DNA of 64,000 nt, from positions 124,001 to 188,000 of the forward strand of contig NC_041691.1 in NCBI RefSeq assembly GCF_900005765.1, in the 5' to 3' direction. Positions within the stretch are counted from its first letter, which is position 1; each line of letters opens with the position of its first letter. Source of the stretch: Plasmodium relictum. Lineage: Eukaryota > Apicomplexa > Aconoidasida > Haemosporida > Plasmodiidae. A model generated the notes under the pieces. The model was not told the DNA's origin. It made no database searches and saw only the letters and a program-made list of their open reading frames with translations. A program made the translations under genes and the position numbers. Shown piece by piece: positions 24,371 through 36,785 of the stretch.

Positions 24371-25426
24371 ATGGACAACGAAATTATTGGTTTAGAACAA
24401 ATTTTTCCTGATACTTATACTCAAAATATCACATTAATATCCATGTATTGTTTTGAATTAAAGAAAGATGTAGCATATGAAGCTTTAAATATTATGAAAA
24501 ATTTTATTAATAGCCAATTATATGATCATTATAATCATTTGAAAAGATGTAAAAAAACAAATGATACTGTACAAATTTTAATAGGATTTTGTAAGAAAAT
24601 ACCAAATGAATTATGTAATGAGTTAACAAATATAAACAAAGGAGAAATTAAAATTAAAGAAATAAAAGTTTCTAAATATCCACCTATGACAAGAAAACAA
24701 TATTCCGAATGGTCTAAGTTTTGGCCAATTTATTATCGTAAGCCTTCGTATGATTTATCTACTTTAACAAAAGAACAAACAAAGAAATACATAAATTTTT
24801 TAAAAATTTCCATTAATGTCGGAAAAAGTTTTGGTACATGTCAAAGTGGATGTGTCTTAACATACGATGATAAAATAATAGCTTGTTCAGGTGATAATAT
24901 AAAAAACCATCCTTTACAACATTCAGTTATGTTAGCCATTGAAGAAGCTTCATATAAATTACGGCATTTATCACAAATTAAAAAAATGAGAAATATCAAA
25001 AGTTGTGAACATAACAATAAAATTAACAAATGCTTAAGTGAGTCATGTATGCAATCTTTAACACATAAAAACAATGAACTGAAAGATTGCAAAGAACAAA
25101 ATAATGACAACGATACTGCAAACAAATCCACAATAATTGAAAAAGGAAATTTTAATGAAACAATATTAAAAGATGATAATGAAGATTTAAATATATATAA
25201 ACCAATAAAAACAGATCAATATCTCTGTACTAATTATTGTGCTTATTTAAGTCATGAACCATGTTTTATGTGCGCTATGGCGATGGTACATTCAAGAATT
25301 AAATGTGTGGTATTTGATGAAGTGAATAAAGAGAATGGTGCTTTATTTAGTAAAGAAAAACTGCATTGCTTAAAAAATATTAATCATCATTTTAAGGTGT
25401 ATAAAACTATAAGAAGAAATACATAA
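24371..25426 (+). CDS. ADAT3: tRNA adenosine deaminase non-catalytic subunit, ADAT3/Tad3-like
   Basis: ADAT3 pairs with ADAT2 to convert the wobble adenosine A34 to inosine in tRNAs. A 351-aa single exon. The zinc ligand motif is HPLQHSVM (His184), with Val186 where active deaminases have the catalytic Glu; this Val marks the ADAT3 subunit. The second half of the site is HEPCFMCAMAMVHSRIK (Cys298, Cys301), followed by GALFSKEKLHCL and LNHHF-type residues as in other ADAT3 proteins. The N-terminal half holds FWPIYYRKP, also typical. Between the two zinc motifs lies an Asn/Lys-rich insert of about 80 residues absent from yeast and human proteins. The catalytic partner is not in this window. Confidence 0.93.
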   Translation: MDNEIIGLEQIFPDTYTQNITLISMYCFELKKDVAYEALNIMKNFINSQLYDHYNHLKRCKKTNDTVQILIGFCKKIPNELCNELTNINKGEIKIKEIKVSKYPPMTRKQYSEWSKFWPIYYRKPSYDLSTLTKEQTKKYINFLKISINVGKSFGTCQSGCVLTYDDKIIACSGDNIKNHPLQHSVMLAIEEASYKLRHLSQIKKMRNIKSCEHNNKINKCLSESCMQSLTHKNNELKDCKEQNNDNDTANKSTIIEKGNFNETILKDDNEDLNIYKPIKTDQYLCTNYCAYLSHEPCFMCAMAMVHSRIKCVVFDEVNKENGALFSKEKLHCLKNINHHFKVYKTIRRNT

Positions 25427-26361
25427 GTTCCTCGTTTATATTTTATTATTATGTTTTATCTTTTATTGTTAATTTTATATTTTTTATTTCATATTAATTT
25501 AAATCTTGCTATTTTTTTTTAAATTTTTTTTTTTTTTTAGATTAATTCATTATTAAATTTAAATATATTTTTAATAGTTAATTTTTTTTTATTTTATTAT
25601 CTTCTATTTTACCTTGTATTGCAATTTTTTTTGTCAATATATATCTAATATTTTTAAAAAAGTTTTATTAAAACTTAAATTTTTTTATAATAGAATATGA
25701 AATTCATACTTACACTTTTAATTTTTTATTTTTTTTGTTTGTTTGTATTTTTTTTAATTTAATGTTATACTGTTTCAATTGATAATTTTCAAGTACATCT
25801 CTTATTTATTTAGATTCATTAAATATATTTATTTTATTTTTCTTCTCTCATCCTTTTTTTTTTAAATTGATAATATACTTTTATTTACATTAATTGTTGA
25901 GAATTTTTATTTTCCTTTATAATTTTTCTTAAGAATTTTTTTTATATCATATTCTTATATTTCTTTTATTTTAATTATATTTATGTCTCATCACTTTTTA
26001 TTATTTCTTTTTTAATATTTTTCAGTTTGTAAATTTAAAAAGAAGAATGTATAAATAAATACATTATTTTTCAATAAATATCACATTAAATTCTTGTTTT
26101 TTCTCAAAAAAAAAAAAAAAAAATAATACCAAAAAATATATTTAAAATGAATACAAATTTTTAACTATAAAATAAAATTAGTATTTTCATTTTCAAGTGA
26201 ATATTTACATCATACTTTAAGTAATAATAAAATATATACGTAAATTTACATTATATATATATTATATATGCATACATACATATGCATTTTCTTTTTGTAT
26301 AAAAAAAATAGATAAAAAAAAGAATAATTAATTAGAAATATGTAATATTATAAATAATAAA
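25427..26361. other. Intergenic region
   Basis: 935 bp between two plus-strand genes: a T-rich 3' flank for about the first 600 bp, then mixed AT sequence before the next ATG. No gene seen. Confidence 0.6.
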
Positions 26362-27170
26362 ATGAGATATAGACTTTTCCCTCCTTTAACTTTTTTAAGT
26401 TATTTGAGAAGACTCCATATATACTATTCTCCAATAAGAAACGAAAAAACAGATGTTGCAAGGTTAGCATTTTTAATATGTTAAAAAAGAAAAGCTATAT
26501 TCTTATTATATAACAATTTTTTATTAATAAAAATATATATATATATATATATGATTACTTAAGGAACTATTTCATATAATTTTAAGGGATCATATACATA
26601 ATATTTCTAAGTTAATTTTTTAATATAATTTTATTTTATAGAAGGTTAATTATTTTTGCTTCGTCGCAAAAAATAAAACAAAAGTATCCCTTATTAACTG
26701 TAACATGGGAACTATTAGCGTATGTTTTTTATATATTTCCATTAAAAAATTTCAATAATAACCTTTTTTTTATATATTTTTTTCATTATATAAAGATATG
26801 AAAACCCCCCTATGCTAGAGGTTGAGTATTTAAATGGAGAAAAAGAAAAGTTAGTTTAATAAGTAAAATTTTTAACCTATATAATCAACTCATTTTATTT
26901 CTGTTTCCTTTTTGCTTAAAGAATAAATATAGAATATTTTAGCGATAGACAAAAAAGAGAAATATTGGACAAATGGAAATATACAGGTAAAAAATTTAGT
27001 CCTTTAAATAAAAATATATATAAATATATTTTTTTTTTTTTTTTTTATTAGAATTATTAGTACGTTTCATTAATAATTAATATGCAATTCTTTTTTTTTT
27101 TTTAGCATCATTGGATCCTTTTCCTGAAGTCTTAGCACCTACTATAAAAAAACCAAATAAAGATTTCTAG
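26362..27170 (+). CDS. L51/S25/CI-B8-domain protein, probable mitochondrial ribosomal protein mL43
   Basis: Five exons join in phase: 26362-26462, 26642-26719, 26796-26849, 26922-26986 and 27106-27170. They give 120 aa. The thioredoxin-like L51/S25/CI-B8 fold is suggested by RRLIIFASSQKIKQKYPLLT, then a TWELLAYENPPMLEVEYLN strand pair and the Gly-Glu-Lys turn that follows. The EYLNGEKEKI segment matches mL43 better than the complex I subunit NDUFA2 or mS25. The N-terminus MRYRLFPPLTFLSYLRRL is Arg-rich and hydrophobic, usable as a mitochondrial presequence. If correct it belongs to the large subunit of the mitoribosome, whose rRNAs are encoded on the mitochondrial DNA. The model is firm, the fold fairly so, and the mL43 choice moderate. 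Confidence 0.75.
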
Positions 27171-28519
27171 AAATTTTTTTATTTTCTCATAAAATCGTGG
27201 ATAACTATCACTTAATTTATTTTTATATTTTTATTAACTATATAAATAACTTATATTTTTAGTGTTAATTTTATTATGGAAAGAGTTTTTATTTTTAAGG
27301 TTGAAAATTTTTTAAAAATTCGTTATTGAATAGTCCGTAAGATTATTAAAGCAGTATATATTAACTTTAAATCTTTCACATTTTTTTTTTTTTTAATGTT
27401 ATATAAAATAAATAAAAAATTATAAGAATAAAAAAATGAAAAAATAAAATAAAAACACATTTTTTATAATTAATATGTTGTTTTTACTTTTTTACGGTTA
27501 ATTACAATAAAAAAAATAACAATACGATCCATGTACTTAGAAATGTCCTATTTTTATATTTTAAAAAATACAAATATATTTCACTTCTCACAATGGAAAA
27601 TTTTTTTTTTTTAGGATAAAATTATATAGAAAATAAAAGATTATTGTAATGAAGAATTTGTGAAACTCTATAATAAAGGAAAATTAATACTCTTAAAGCT
27701 TATTTTACTTTTTTTAACCATTGTTTTTGTTACAGCAAAAAGCTAAATACACATGTGTGTGAAACATTGAATTTTTTTATTTTTCTTTCTTTGAAAAAAT
27801 ATAGAAAAGTTATTTTTTCTTTTTATAAATTTTATAAGGTTATTCCTTAAATTATTTTATAAATAATTTAAAAGTTAAATAACTCATAATTCTTTTTTTT
27901 TTTTTTTCTAACATCCTATAACTTTTTTTAAATTGTTGTAAAAATGTGTAAAAATAAAATTGCTTCTTACAAGTTTTTTTTTTCTTTTACATTTCTTGCC
28001 ATTTTTTTTAAAAATATAAATTAATAATTATACAATTTTAATATTTTCTAATAATATTAGTATATAAAAATGAAACATTAAGAAAAAGTTTCAATGAAAT
28101 TATATATATATGTGTGGTTTTAATTTTTTTAATATTATACAATATCTAAAAAAAAAAATTTTTATAATAAATAAGTAAAATATGTCTTAGAATATTTATT
28201 CCTTTTACGACATTATTTTTTTTCTTTTTTTTCTTGATTTTAGAAGAAAAAAAAGAAAAAAATGAATGATGGTTGTAATTGGAGAACAATTTTTTATCTA
28301 GCAACGAAAAAAAAAATTGAAAAATGTTTCAATAAAAAAAAGAATTTTTACTATTTCTATTAAACAAATATAAATTATGTTTATAAAATTTTTTTTTGTA
28401 ATTATTTACACATAATATTATAATATTTATAACTGTAGAAAAAAAAAAAAAAAGACTTATTCTTTATAAAAATAAGTAAATATTCAATTTTAATTATAGA
28501 TAAACGGATCCTAAAAAAA
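27171..28519. other. Intergenic region
   Basis: 1.35 kb of AT-rich sequence between two plus-strand genes. A 33-codon ATG frame at about 28262 (MNDGCNWRTIFYLATKKK...) is the only non-monotonous one. It lies in the presumed 5' leader of the next gene and could be an upstream ORF or chance. No gene supported. Confidence 0.55.
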
Positions 28520-29234
28520 ATGAATATTAATTATTATGTTTATTTATTAGTTGGTAAATTAATAATATAAAAAATTACAAAAATCCTTATATATACAATA
28601 TGTAATTGCTTATTTTTAGCTGAACTGTTTTTTTTAAATAAATATGATACAAGGAAATTGAAAAAAACAAAATCATCTTATAGTAATTTAAAAGAATTAT
28701 ATTATTTAATATTCTAAATATATGTATAAAAAATAAAAATTTAACATTTTATTTATTTTCTTTTACTTTATCTATTTTTTTTTTTTATAATAAAATTTAA
28801 TTAATATATATGTATGAGAGGAGCTCATAATGAAACAAAAAATATTTCTATGGTTAGTTTTTGTGTTATTCAGTTATTTTTTTTTTTTTTTTTTTTATAA
28901 TTTCATATATATTATTTTTGATTTCACTATTAATTTTAGGCTACAATAGACAGCAAAAGTGAAAATGTAGATTGTTACTGCTCCATATATGTAAATTAAA
29001 ATTTAAAAAAAAAATTAAAAAAAATTACTTTTTTATATGTTAATTTAAAATACTTTTTTCTAGAATTGTTGCTTAAATATGTTTAGTTGCACTGCTTTAT
29101 TATTTTTTTTAACTATAAGTTTAGTTATGTCAGTTTTAATAATTGCTATAATAATACAAAGGGCTACTTATTTTCCAGTCAAGTAATTCAAAAAAAAAAA
29201 ATTTACCAATATATCTTCTTTTTATGTAATTTTT

Positions 29235-29272
<38 letters not shown>

Positions 29273-29372
29273 TTATAATAAAAATTTATTATGTGTGTAA
29301 AGTTTACATAAATTTTTTTTTTTACTTTTATTATTTAGCTGTAAAAAGGAGAAAACATATAGAGAAGCTTGA
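28520..29372 (+). CDS. Small secreted or single-pass membrane protein with Cys cluster, function unknown
   Basis: Six exons join in phase: 28520-28553, 28620-28682, 28821-28852, 28940-28990, 29064-29182 and 29339-29372. They give 110 aa. The layout is a hydrophobic N-terminus (MNINYYVYLLVAELFFL, likely signal peptide), a basic stretch DTRKLKKTKS at residues 21-30, a polar region, a cysteine cluster CYCSIYNCCLNMFSC (55-69), a strong membrane helix (about 69-91) and a short C-terminal tail with Cys101. RKLKK sits where exported proteins carry the PEXEL motif RxLxE/Q/D, but its fifth position is Lys, so it is not canonical. If the second intron were retained, translation would stop 11 codons later. 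Another possible start is the ATG at 28814, inside that intron, which would give an 80-aa form without the signal peptide. I recognise no family. Confidence 0.65.
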
Positions 29373-30657
29373 AAAAATAAAAAAATTATGTGTATAAATT
29401 ACTATTTATTTTTGGGATCAATTTTTTATAAGAAAAAAAAAATTAGCTTTTTTTTTTTAAATATTGTGTCTTATCTGAATTATTAATTTTTTTTTTTTTT
29501 TTGCATTTCTAAATAAATGCATAAATATTACTTTTTTTTTAGATAAAATTTAATAATTTTTTAATTTTAATAGATCATTTTTTTAATTTATTCATCTTCT
29601 TTTTAAAAAATTTTTTTTTTTTTTATATTTAAAAAAAAAAAATATATTTATTTTACACAATAAAAAAGTATTTTCATGAAACTTAAGAAAAAATTTTTAT
29701 AAAGCAACCTATAATTTTTTATTTAAAATTTTTTCATATTTTAAGATTTTTCTGCTTCTCAAAAATATTGAAAAATTAATATATTTTAAAATAGAATCAA
29801 CAAAAATAATTTCACTTAAAAATTATAAAAATTGAAAAATTGTTGATTTTTTATTTCAAATTGTTATAAAGATAAATGAATACCTACAAATTTTACTAAT
29901 CAACAGAAAGTAATATGTAGATAAAAATTAATTATATAAATACAAATAGATTTAAAAAAAAAAATGAATAATTAATTTTTTCTATATAAAAAAAAAACAA
30001 TTAATCTACTATGTTTCAGTAATATTAAAAAGAAAGAAATTTCTCATTCTTTTTTCCCTTTAAATAATATAAACTATTAAAAAAATTTTAATATTTCGTG
30101 AATTTAAAACATATTTTATCTTACATTTGATTCATTTTAATGTATTTTTATTATTTCTTTTAATAATACAGAATAAAATTTAACAAATTTATATATTTAT
30201 GTTTTTTCTTAAAATATTTTGATAATGCCTCTTTAAGAAAAAAAAAAAATTATAAAATAAATAAGAACGGGCATAAAAACTGTTCAAAATTTAAAAAAAA
30301 TAAAATTAATACAAAAAAAAAATAAATGAAAAAAAAAAATGTAAAAAGAAAAAACATATATACATAAAAATAAATATATATAAAAATGAGTGAAGACCAT
30401 TTGAAAAAAAATTATCAGTTTTAAAATAAATGTATAAAAATTGTATCTTAACATAAAAACTTCAAGAAAAATTGATGAATAACATTAAAAAAAAAAAATA
30501 ATAAATTAAAATTATTAGATTAAAAAAAAATGACTTTGCAAGTAATGGTTAAGCATTTCATAGTGGTGTCAATAATTCAATAATGATTATTTGTTGATTA
30601 TTGTTTTCTATTTAATTTTTTAGTTTTTCACTTTTTTTTTTTACTTCTTTTTTTAAA
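29373..30657. other. Intergenic region
   Basis: 1.29 kb of homopolymer-rich sequence between two plus-strand genes. The last 400 bp before the ATG are A-rich, then T-rich, a typical leader pattern. No gene seen. Confidence 0.6.
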
Positions 30658-32941
30658 ATGTCACACAAATCAGAACAAGAATGTAACAATGATACATACA
30701 AAAATGAAAAAAAAACAAAAAAAAAAAAAAAAAAAAAGCACAGTTATTCTTTAATAAATGAAGTAAATTATCTACAAGAAGACTACTTGACTTCAACTTC
30801 CAATATTAATACAAATTCAAGAAGTAAAAAAAAGATATATATAGAAGACAAAAATGAATTAACTGGTATTCAACAAGATTATATCAATTGTGTAAATAAA
30901 AATGAAGAAGAATTCTTCAGTCATTTGACATCTTCAAATAATAATAAAATTATGAAAAGAGAACAAAAAAAAAAAAAAAATAAAATAAATAACAATAATA
31001 CAAATGAATCCATACAAAATTATAATAATGCTACAGAGTTAAAAGAAATAATTTATCCTAGTGGAAACCTTGATGGAAAAAAAGAGGACATAATAAGCAA
31101 TTATTTGTATTCTGAGCAAAAAAACAAAAATATAGTTTCTAATAGTTATTGTACAGAAGATGAAAATATATTGAATAGTAATTTAGATGAAAATATTAAC
31201 AACAGTCCTATAGAAAATGAACATATTAATGAAAATTCTATTCAGAATGATATTAATTTAAATAATGAATCAAATATTTTTAAGAAAATTTTTAATAGAA
31301 TAAAAAGAACTGTTATTGAAAGAAAGGGAAATCCTATAACTAACGAAAATGTTGTAGAAAATGATGTATGCGAATTAAATATTATAGATACTAATAGGAA
31401 TGAAGAGAATAATATTGATAATGAGCAAAATAGCATAGATGAAGACATTTATATAGTAAATAACCAAGTTGATAATATAAGAGAAAATATAAATGAACAT
31501 AATGAGAGAACAAATGAAATGATAAACTTAAACGAACTAAATCCTAATGATGTTATAGATAATATAGTATTAGAAAACCAAGAAAACGAAACAAGAAATA
31601 GAATTTTAAATTATAGTAATCATGAAAATGATGTAAACAATAATGTTGATGATAATAATTATAGATATAGAAACATTACTAATAATATTATTTCATACTG
31701 TAAAAATTATATGAGAGATATAAAAGAAAAAATAAAAAAATATTGGTTAGAACGTGTTCAAGAAGCAAATACACAACTTAATACACCTCATCAAAGTTCA
31801 AATAGACCTAGTATAAATCCAAACGAAGATGAAAATGATGATCCAAGTTGCCTTCAAATTCTTTTTTTTTTAGGTTTGATTTGTAAATTTCCAATATTAT
31901 GGATACTAGGATCTATTGTTTTTTGTGTAACACCTAATGAACATAAGAGAACAAAGAAGTGGAGTTTAATAAATTCTATTTTCGCTTTTATGAGTATTAT
32001 TTATTTTATAGCTACGTCTAAATTTAAAGGAACTAAACCCGTTTTTTCTGTTGTCATGAATAATAATGCTGAAAAAAAAAATATTTTTAAAAAGGGAATT
32101 GTTAAATATAATAATAATGTTATTAAAAATATTATAATTTTGGATGAATTTTCTCCAACATTTTGGTTAAGTATGAACTCAAAAGATGTTTATGAAACTA
32201 GCCAAACTTCTTTTTTAAATTGGAATTTTGTGTCATCCCAAAAACCAAATTCAAATATATTGCTGTAAAAATATAAATAAATAAATAAATAAATAAAATC
32301 ATGTTTAATAGACTTTTAATATATATATTTATATTTACATTTCGATCTTTTTCTTTTTTTTATAGAAGTAGCAATATTTACAAATTATTAAATCGTGTGC
32401 AAGTTACTATTTTTTTTGGAAAGGGAAATAAATATCCAACTGAGGAAATTGAAAAAATAAAGTATTTTTTAAAAGATTTAAAAGAAAGCATGGATCCGAT
32501 ATTATACGAAAAAATTACAATGACTGATAAAGAGTAATTTTTTTTTTTTTTTTTTTTTTTATCATTTCACAATAATTTATTTTATATTTTTTTTTATAAA
32601 CTTTTTATATATTACATATATATTATTTTTATTTCAGTATTCCTGAAAATTTTTTTGGTGGTGGTCTAAGATGCGAAAAAGTAGACAAGCATTTAAATGA
32701 AAAAAATGATGAAAAAGGAAAAGAAAAATGGTACCTATTTTGGAAAGGAAATGATGAACTAAATAATATGTTGAACGATTTCACTTTTAATTCTTTTATT
32801 CCTGTAGGAGAAGTTTTTTTTTTTAAAAGTGAATACCATTGTAGGGTAGCATTCATATATCCAAAAAATATGAATATTGACCAAATAAATGTTCCATATA
32901 ATTTTGTTGAAATTAAAAGGATTATAATAAAATCTTTTTAA
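30658..32941 (+). CDS. Asn-rich protein with two central membrane helices, function unknown
   Basis: Three exons join in phase: 30658-32264, 32366-32533 and 32638-32941. They give 692 aa. Reading only the first open frame would end at a stop inside intron 1 and lose about 155 residues. The first about 390 residues are Lys/Asn/Glu/Ile low complexity. Two hydrophobic helices follow (about 397-423, including [20 protein letters not shown], and about 435-453, [15 protein letters not shown]) around a short loop with [10 protein letters not shown]. The C-terminal part after them is less biased and probably folded ([46 protein letters not shown]). Gly-rich FFGGGLRCE and the Trp-containing strand look conserved. 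No signal peptide. I recognise no family; an integral membrane protein of the ER or another internal membrane is the likely class. Confidence 0.8.
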
Positions 32942-33380
32942 AAGTATCAAATAATTTTACTCGCACACTAAAATGTTTAATCATATGCACAGATATATTC
33001 GCTTATAAAAATTTCGTGAATATATATTAATTTCTATTTTACCATATAATTTTTTGTTTTATCTCAATTATGTTTTTTTTTTTTTTTTTATTTTAATAAT
33101 TTTTTAATATTTTTTTTTTGAAAAAATATATTTGTGATTCAAATTTACTCTTAATGTTAAAATATTTTCATTTTACGTAAATGTTTTCTCATTACGAACA
33201 TATTTTTTTTTCTTCTTGTTTTTTTTTTGTAAAATTTATTAAAATATTATTTTTTAAATCATTATTATTAATATTTTTAGTTTTTAAAACAAAAAAAAAA
33301 AAAAGGAAAATGAATTTCTAAATAAAAATCTAAGTATTTATTCCGAAATTGTAAGAAACATCTGGTATATGTAATTATGC
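32942..33380. other. Convergent 3' intergenic region
   Basis: 439 bp between the ends of a plus-strand and a minus-strand gene, T-rich then A-rich. No gene seen. Confidence 0.6.
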
Positions 33381-35561
33381 TTAATTTATTTGAAAGTTTA
33401 TTTTCTCTTCTTTTTTTTTATTTTTAAATTTTTTAATAAAATAATCGATTGTACGATCAAGTTTTAAAATAAAATGATGAATTTCTTCTCTTTCAATTCC
33501 AATTACACATGAAAAAGCAATATATGAAAAAGGATAAGAATCACAACTAGAACCGAAATTATGAAATGTATGATTTCCTATGACAATCGTATTTATTTCA
33601 TTTAATTTTTCATAAGTGTTTTTATTTGTATTTATTTTGAGATTTTCTGTATTGCTACTGAAACTCATTTCATGATTTATTATTATTTCATTAGATTTTA
33701 ATTCATCATTATCTATTTTATTTAGATCTTTTAGAACTTGTTTATTTAATTTTACATTATTAACAATAATTTCTCTTTTATGTTGATCTTCTTTCATTTC
33801 AAGTTGATGCTTTTCATTTATTTTTTCCAATACATTGTTCTTAATTAATAAGGGAGAGCAAATTACTCTATGTCCTGTAACATTTCTATAAAAGAGCATT
33901 GAACCAAGTAGGTTAATAAGTTTAGGGTTATCCATGCCGCAATATTCATATAAGGGATTTAGATTAATAGCCATTGATATTTTATTTTTACTAGTTTTGA
34001 TGAGTTGTAAATTATATTTAGAACACATTAAAGTAATTTGTTCTTTTAACCAATTGAAATTTTCTAATCTTTGTTCTCTCAATTTCATTATTTTATTTTT
34101 TCCTAATTCTAATAATGTAATAAATAAATCTAGATAAGCATTTACTGGAGTTCTGCCAGGATATGTTTTTTTTAAGGCTTTCATATTTTTTTTATCTGAA
34201 CTGAATATAATACCACCATTAACTGGGACAAGAAAATTTTTATCACAACTCTGAATAACAAAATCAACTCTTCCCTTCATATCAAAGCATTTTTGTATTT
34301 CTTTGCATATAAAAATGCATTGCAAACCAAAAGCATTATTAATTAAGTGGGGCATATCATATTTTTTACAAAGATGAGAAATTTTTACTATATCATCTGA
34401 ATTTCTTGGTGCATAACTAGAAGTCACTGATATAACACAACATATTTTTTCCTTATATTCTTCAATTAATTTTTCTATTTTATCTAAGTCAGTAAATAAT
34501 TCATCATTTTTATATATCATATCCACAACAAAATATTTTAAATCACAAAAGTCAATACATTTGTAGCATGTTTTATGATCAATTCTTGAAATAATTACAT
34601 ATTCACTATTTTTTCTTAATTTTTTTAAATATAGCAAGCATGTACTAATGCACATACCAGTTGCATATGGTAATATATAAACATCTTCGCAACTTCTTAT
34701 CCCAAAGTTTTTAATTAAATCTTTTACAAAGCTAGTAGTAACTTTTGCCAGTATACTATTTCCTACGCTTTTTGGTTGAACATCATCTAAATTACCTGAT
34801 CTTTAAAATGAAAAAAAATTAAAAATTTTTTTTTCTATTAATTTAATAGGAAACATAAAATGAACTTATGTATTTGTTGCATATTTTTTAAAAAAAATAT
34901 TTAATATGTATTATAAACAAATATTCAATCTTTATCTTATTGTTATTTATCTTTTTTTTCTTTTATAACCTTCCTATACCATGGCCAAATCCCATATACT
35001 TACTTCTTACTATTCCACTATAAATACGATTTTCTCTTTCCCCAATTTTTATATTTTTTTCACTATTGCATCTAAAAAAATATTTATTCAATTAATTTTT
35101 CATGAACTTATATGAATATATAATAATATATTTTTTTTTTTATTCTACAAGTTTTGAGAAGATATTTGATATAAAATGTTCATAATTGTAATTTCATTTA
35201 GACCCTCATTTGGAACCCGCCCTGAATTTAATATACTTCAAAAAAAAAAAAAAAAAATATCTAGATAAACATATTTTCTTTTCTTTTCTTTTTTTTTATT
35301 TTCGTACTTCCATATTGTTTTGTCTTTTTGATTTAATGTCTATTATAAAGAAAAATGATAAATTTTGTAAATTTTTAGAATAATATGTATATAAAGGATT
35401 ATATATACATAAAAATTGGATGTTAAGAAACAAAAAATGTATTATCATAACTTTCAATATATATTTATATTTACTTGCTTAGATATTAGAGAATATTTTT
35501 TATTACTAGCTACTCCTTTTTCGTTTGCTCTATTAAAATTATTCTTGTTTGAACTACACAT
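33381..35561 (-). CDS. SepSecS: O-phosphoseryl-tRNA(Sec) selenium transferase (SepSecS / SLA-LP)
   Basis: SepSecS converts phosphoseryl-tRNA(Sec) to selenocysteinyl-tRNA(Sec) with selenophosphate and PLP. Five exons join in phase: 35475-35561, 35308-35339, 35149-35235, 34970-35071 and 33381-34800. They give 575 aa (human about 500). Motifs along the chain: GRVPNEGLNE, IKIGERENRIYSG, YMGFGHGIGRSGNLDDVQPK, YATGM, SSYAPRNSD, NNAFGLQ, the PLP lysine in SCDKNFLVPVNGG (Lys290, human Lys284), TYPGRTP and LLGSMLFYRNVTGHRV. The extra length is mainly an insert of about 80 Lys/Asn/Glu residues after CSPLLIKNN. The active-site residues I can recognise are intact, so the organism should make selenoproteins. 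The complete route also needs tRNA(Sec), PSTK, SPS2 and EFsec, none of which is here. Confidence 0.96.
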
Positions 35562-36785
35562 TATGCTCTTTTAAAACAAAAAATAAAAAAAATTTATATA
35601 ACTCTGTAAAATTTATGTGTTAGTACATTATTATTAAAAAGTATTGAAAAAAGAAATTCGTTATTTCAAAAATTTTAATTTAAATTATTTTTTTTTAATT
35701 AATATTATTTCATATAATTTCTTTCTTTTTTTCTTTTTTTTATAAGAAAAAAAAAGTTCTTTTGTATTATTTCTTTTACTTTTTTTCTTTTTTTATCTAC
35801 ACATGATATACCTTTTTGTTTTTGTTTATAAAAAAAAAAAAAAAATATAAATTAAGGTTTTAGTTTTTATTATATTTTTCTCTAAAATTAAAAAACAGTT
35901 CTTTTAAAAAAATTATATTTGTGTTACTTTTTTATTTATTTAGCCATATTTTTATTTTTTTAATAATTTTTCAAAAAAAAAAATCAGATATAATAATTTT
36001 TAAAACTTATAAAAATTTATATATGCATATATACCTTTTTATGGCATCTTTTTATATATTTTCCATGATATATATATTATAGTAATTTATAAAAATATTC
36101 AATATAAATTTCCATTATGATTAAAAAAAAAGAAAAAGAATTAACTAGTAAATGTATCTATAGTAAGAGTAATTCTGCTACAACTAAATATACATATAAA
36201 CAAACAAGGTAATTGGTTTTTTTGTTCTTTGTACAAAAATTACTATAATTAAAGAATGAAAAATAAAAAGGATACATAAATTATATATGCTTATATACTG
36301 CAATTAAAAAAATAAGAAATAAAAAAAAAAAAACAGAATAAAAAATTATTAAAAAAAATTAAAACATAAAATAAACAAAACAAAAAATAAAATAAAATAA
36401 AAGGACAATTAATAATATGTAATGCATTTTAATATGAACAATATTTTTAATGAATATATATAATTTTCTATTCTAAAAGTAACATTTATAAAAATAATGA
36501 AAAGACACAAAAAAATTAATGGCATATTAAAAAAATAAAAATCAATTATGAACAAAAAAACAGAAAATAAAAAATCATATAAAATATTAAAAAAAAAAGT
36601 CTTATATCACTTGATATGTGCAATATTTCATATTTGTATATTTTATTAAGTTTTCTTTAAAATATAATATTATCTTCACTTTAATTTTAGCTAATTTTTT
36701 TAATATAGTTGTTTACCTTTATACAATCTGTATTTATTTATGCTTTTTATTTAATTTTTTTTTTTTTTTTTTTGTTTTGTTTATA
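35562..36785. other. Upstream region of SepSecS
   Basis: 1.22 kb between two minus-strand genes, holding the SepSecS promoter and the 3' end of the HAD-like gene's neighbour side. A plus-strand 67-codon frame at 36618 is a Phe/Ile string with no support. No gene seen. Confidence 0.55.

Noticed and set aside
28262-28363. 33-codon ATG frame MNDGCNWRTIFYLATKKK
   Set aside because: Too short and without partner exons; more likely an upstream ORF in a leader or chance.
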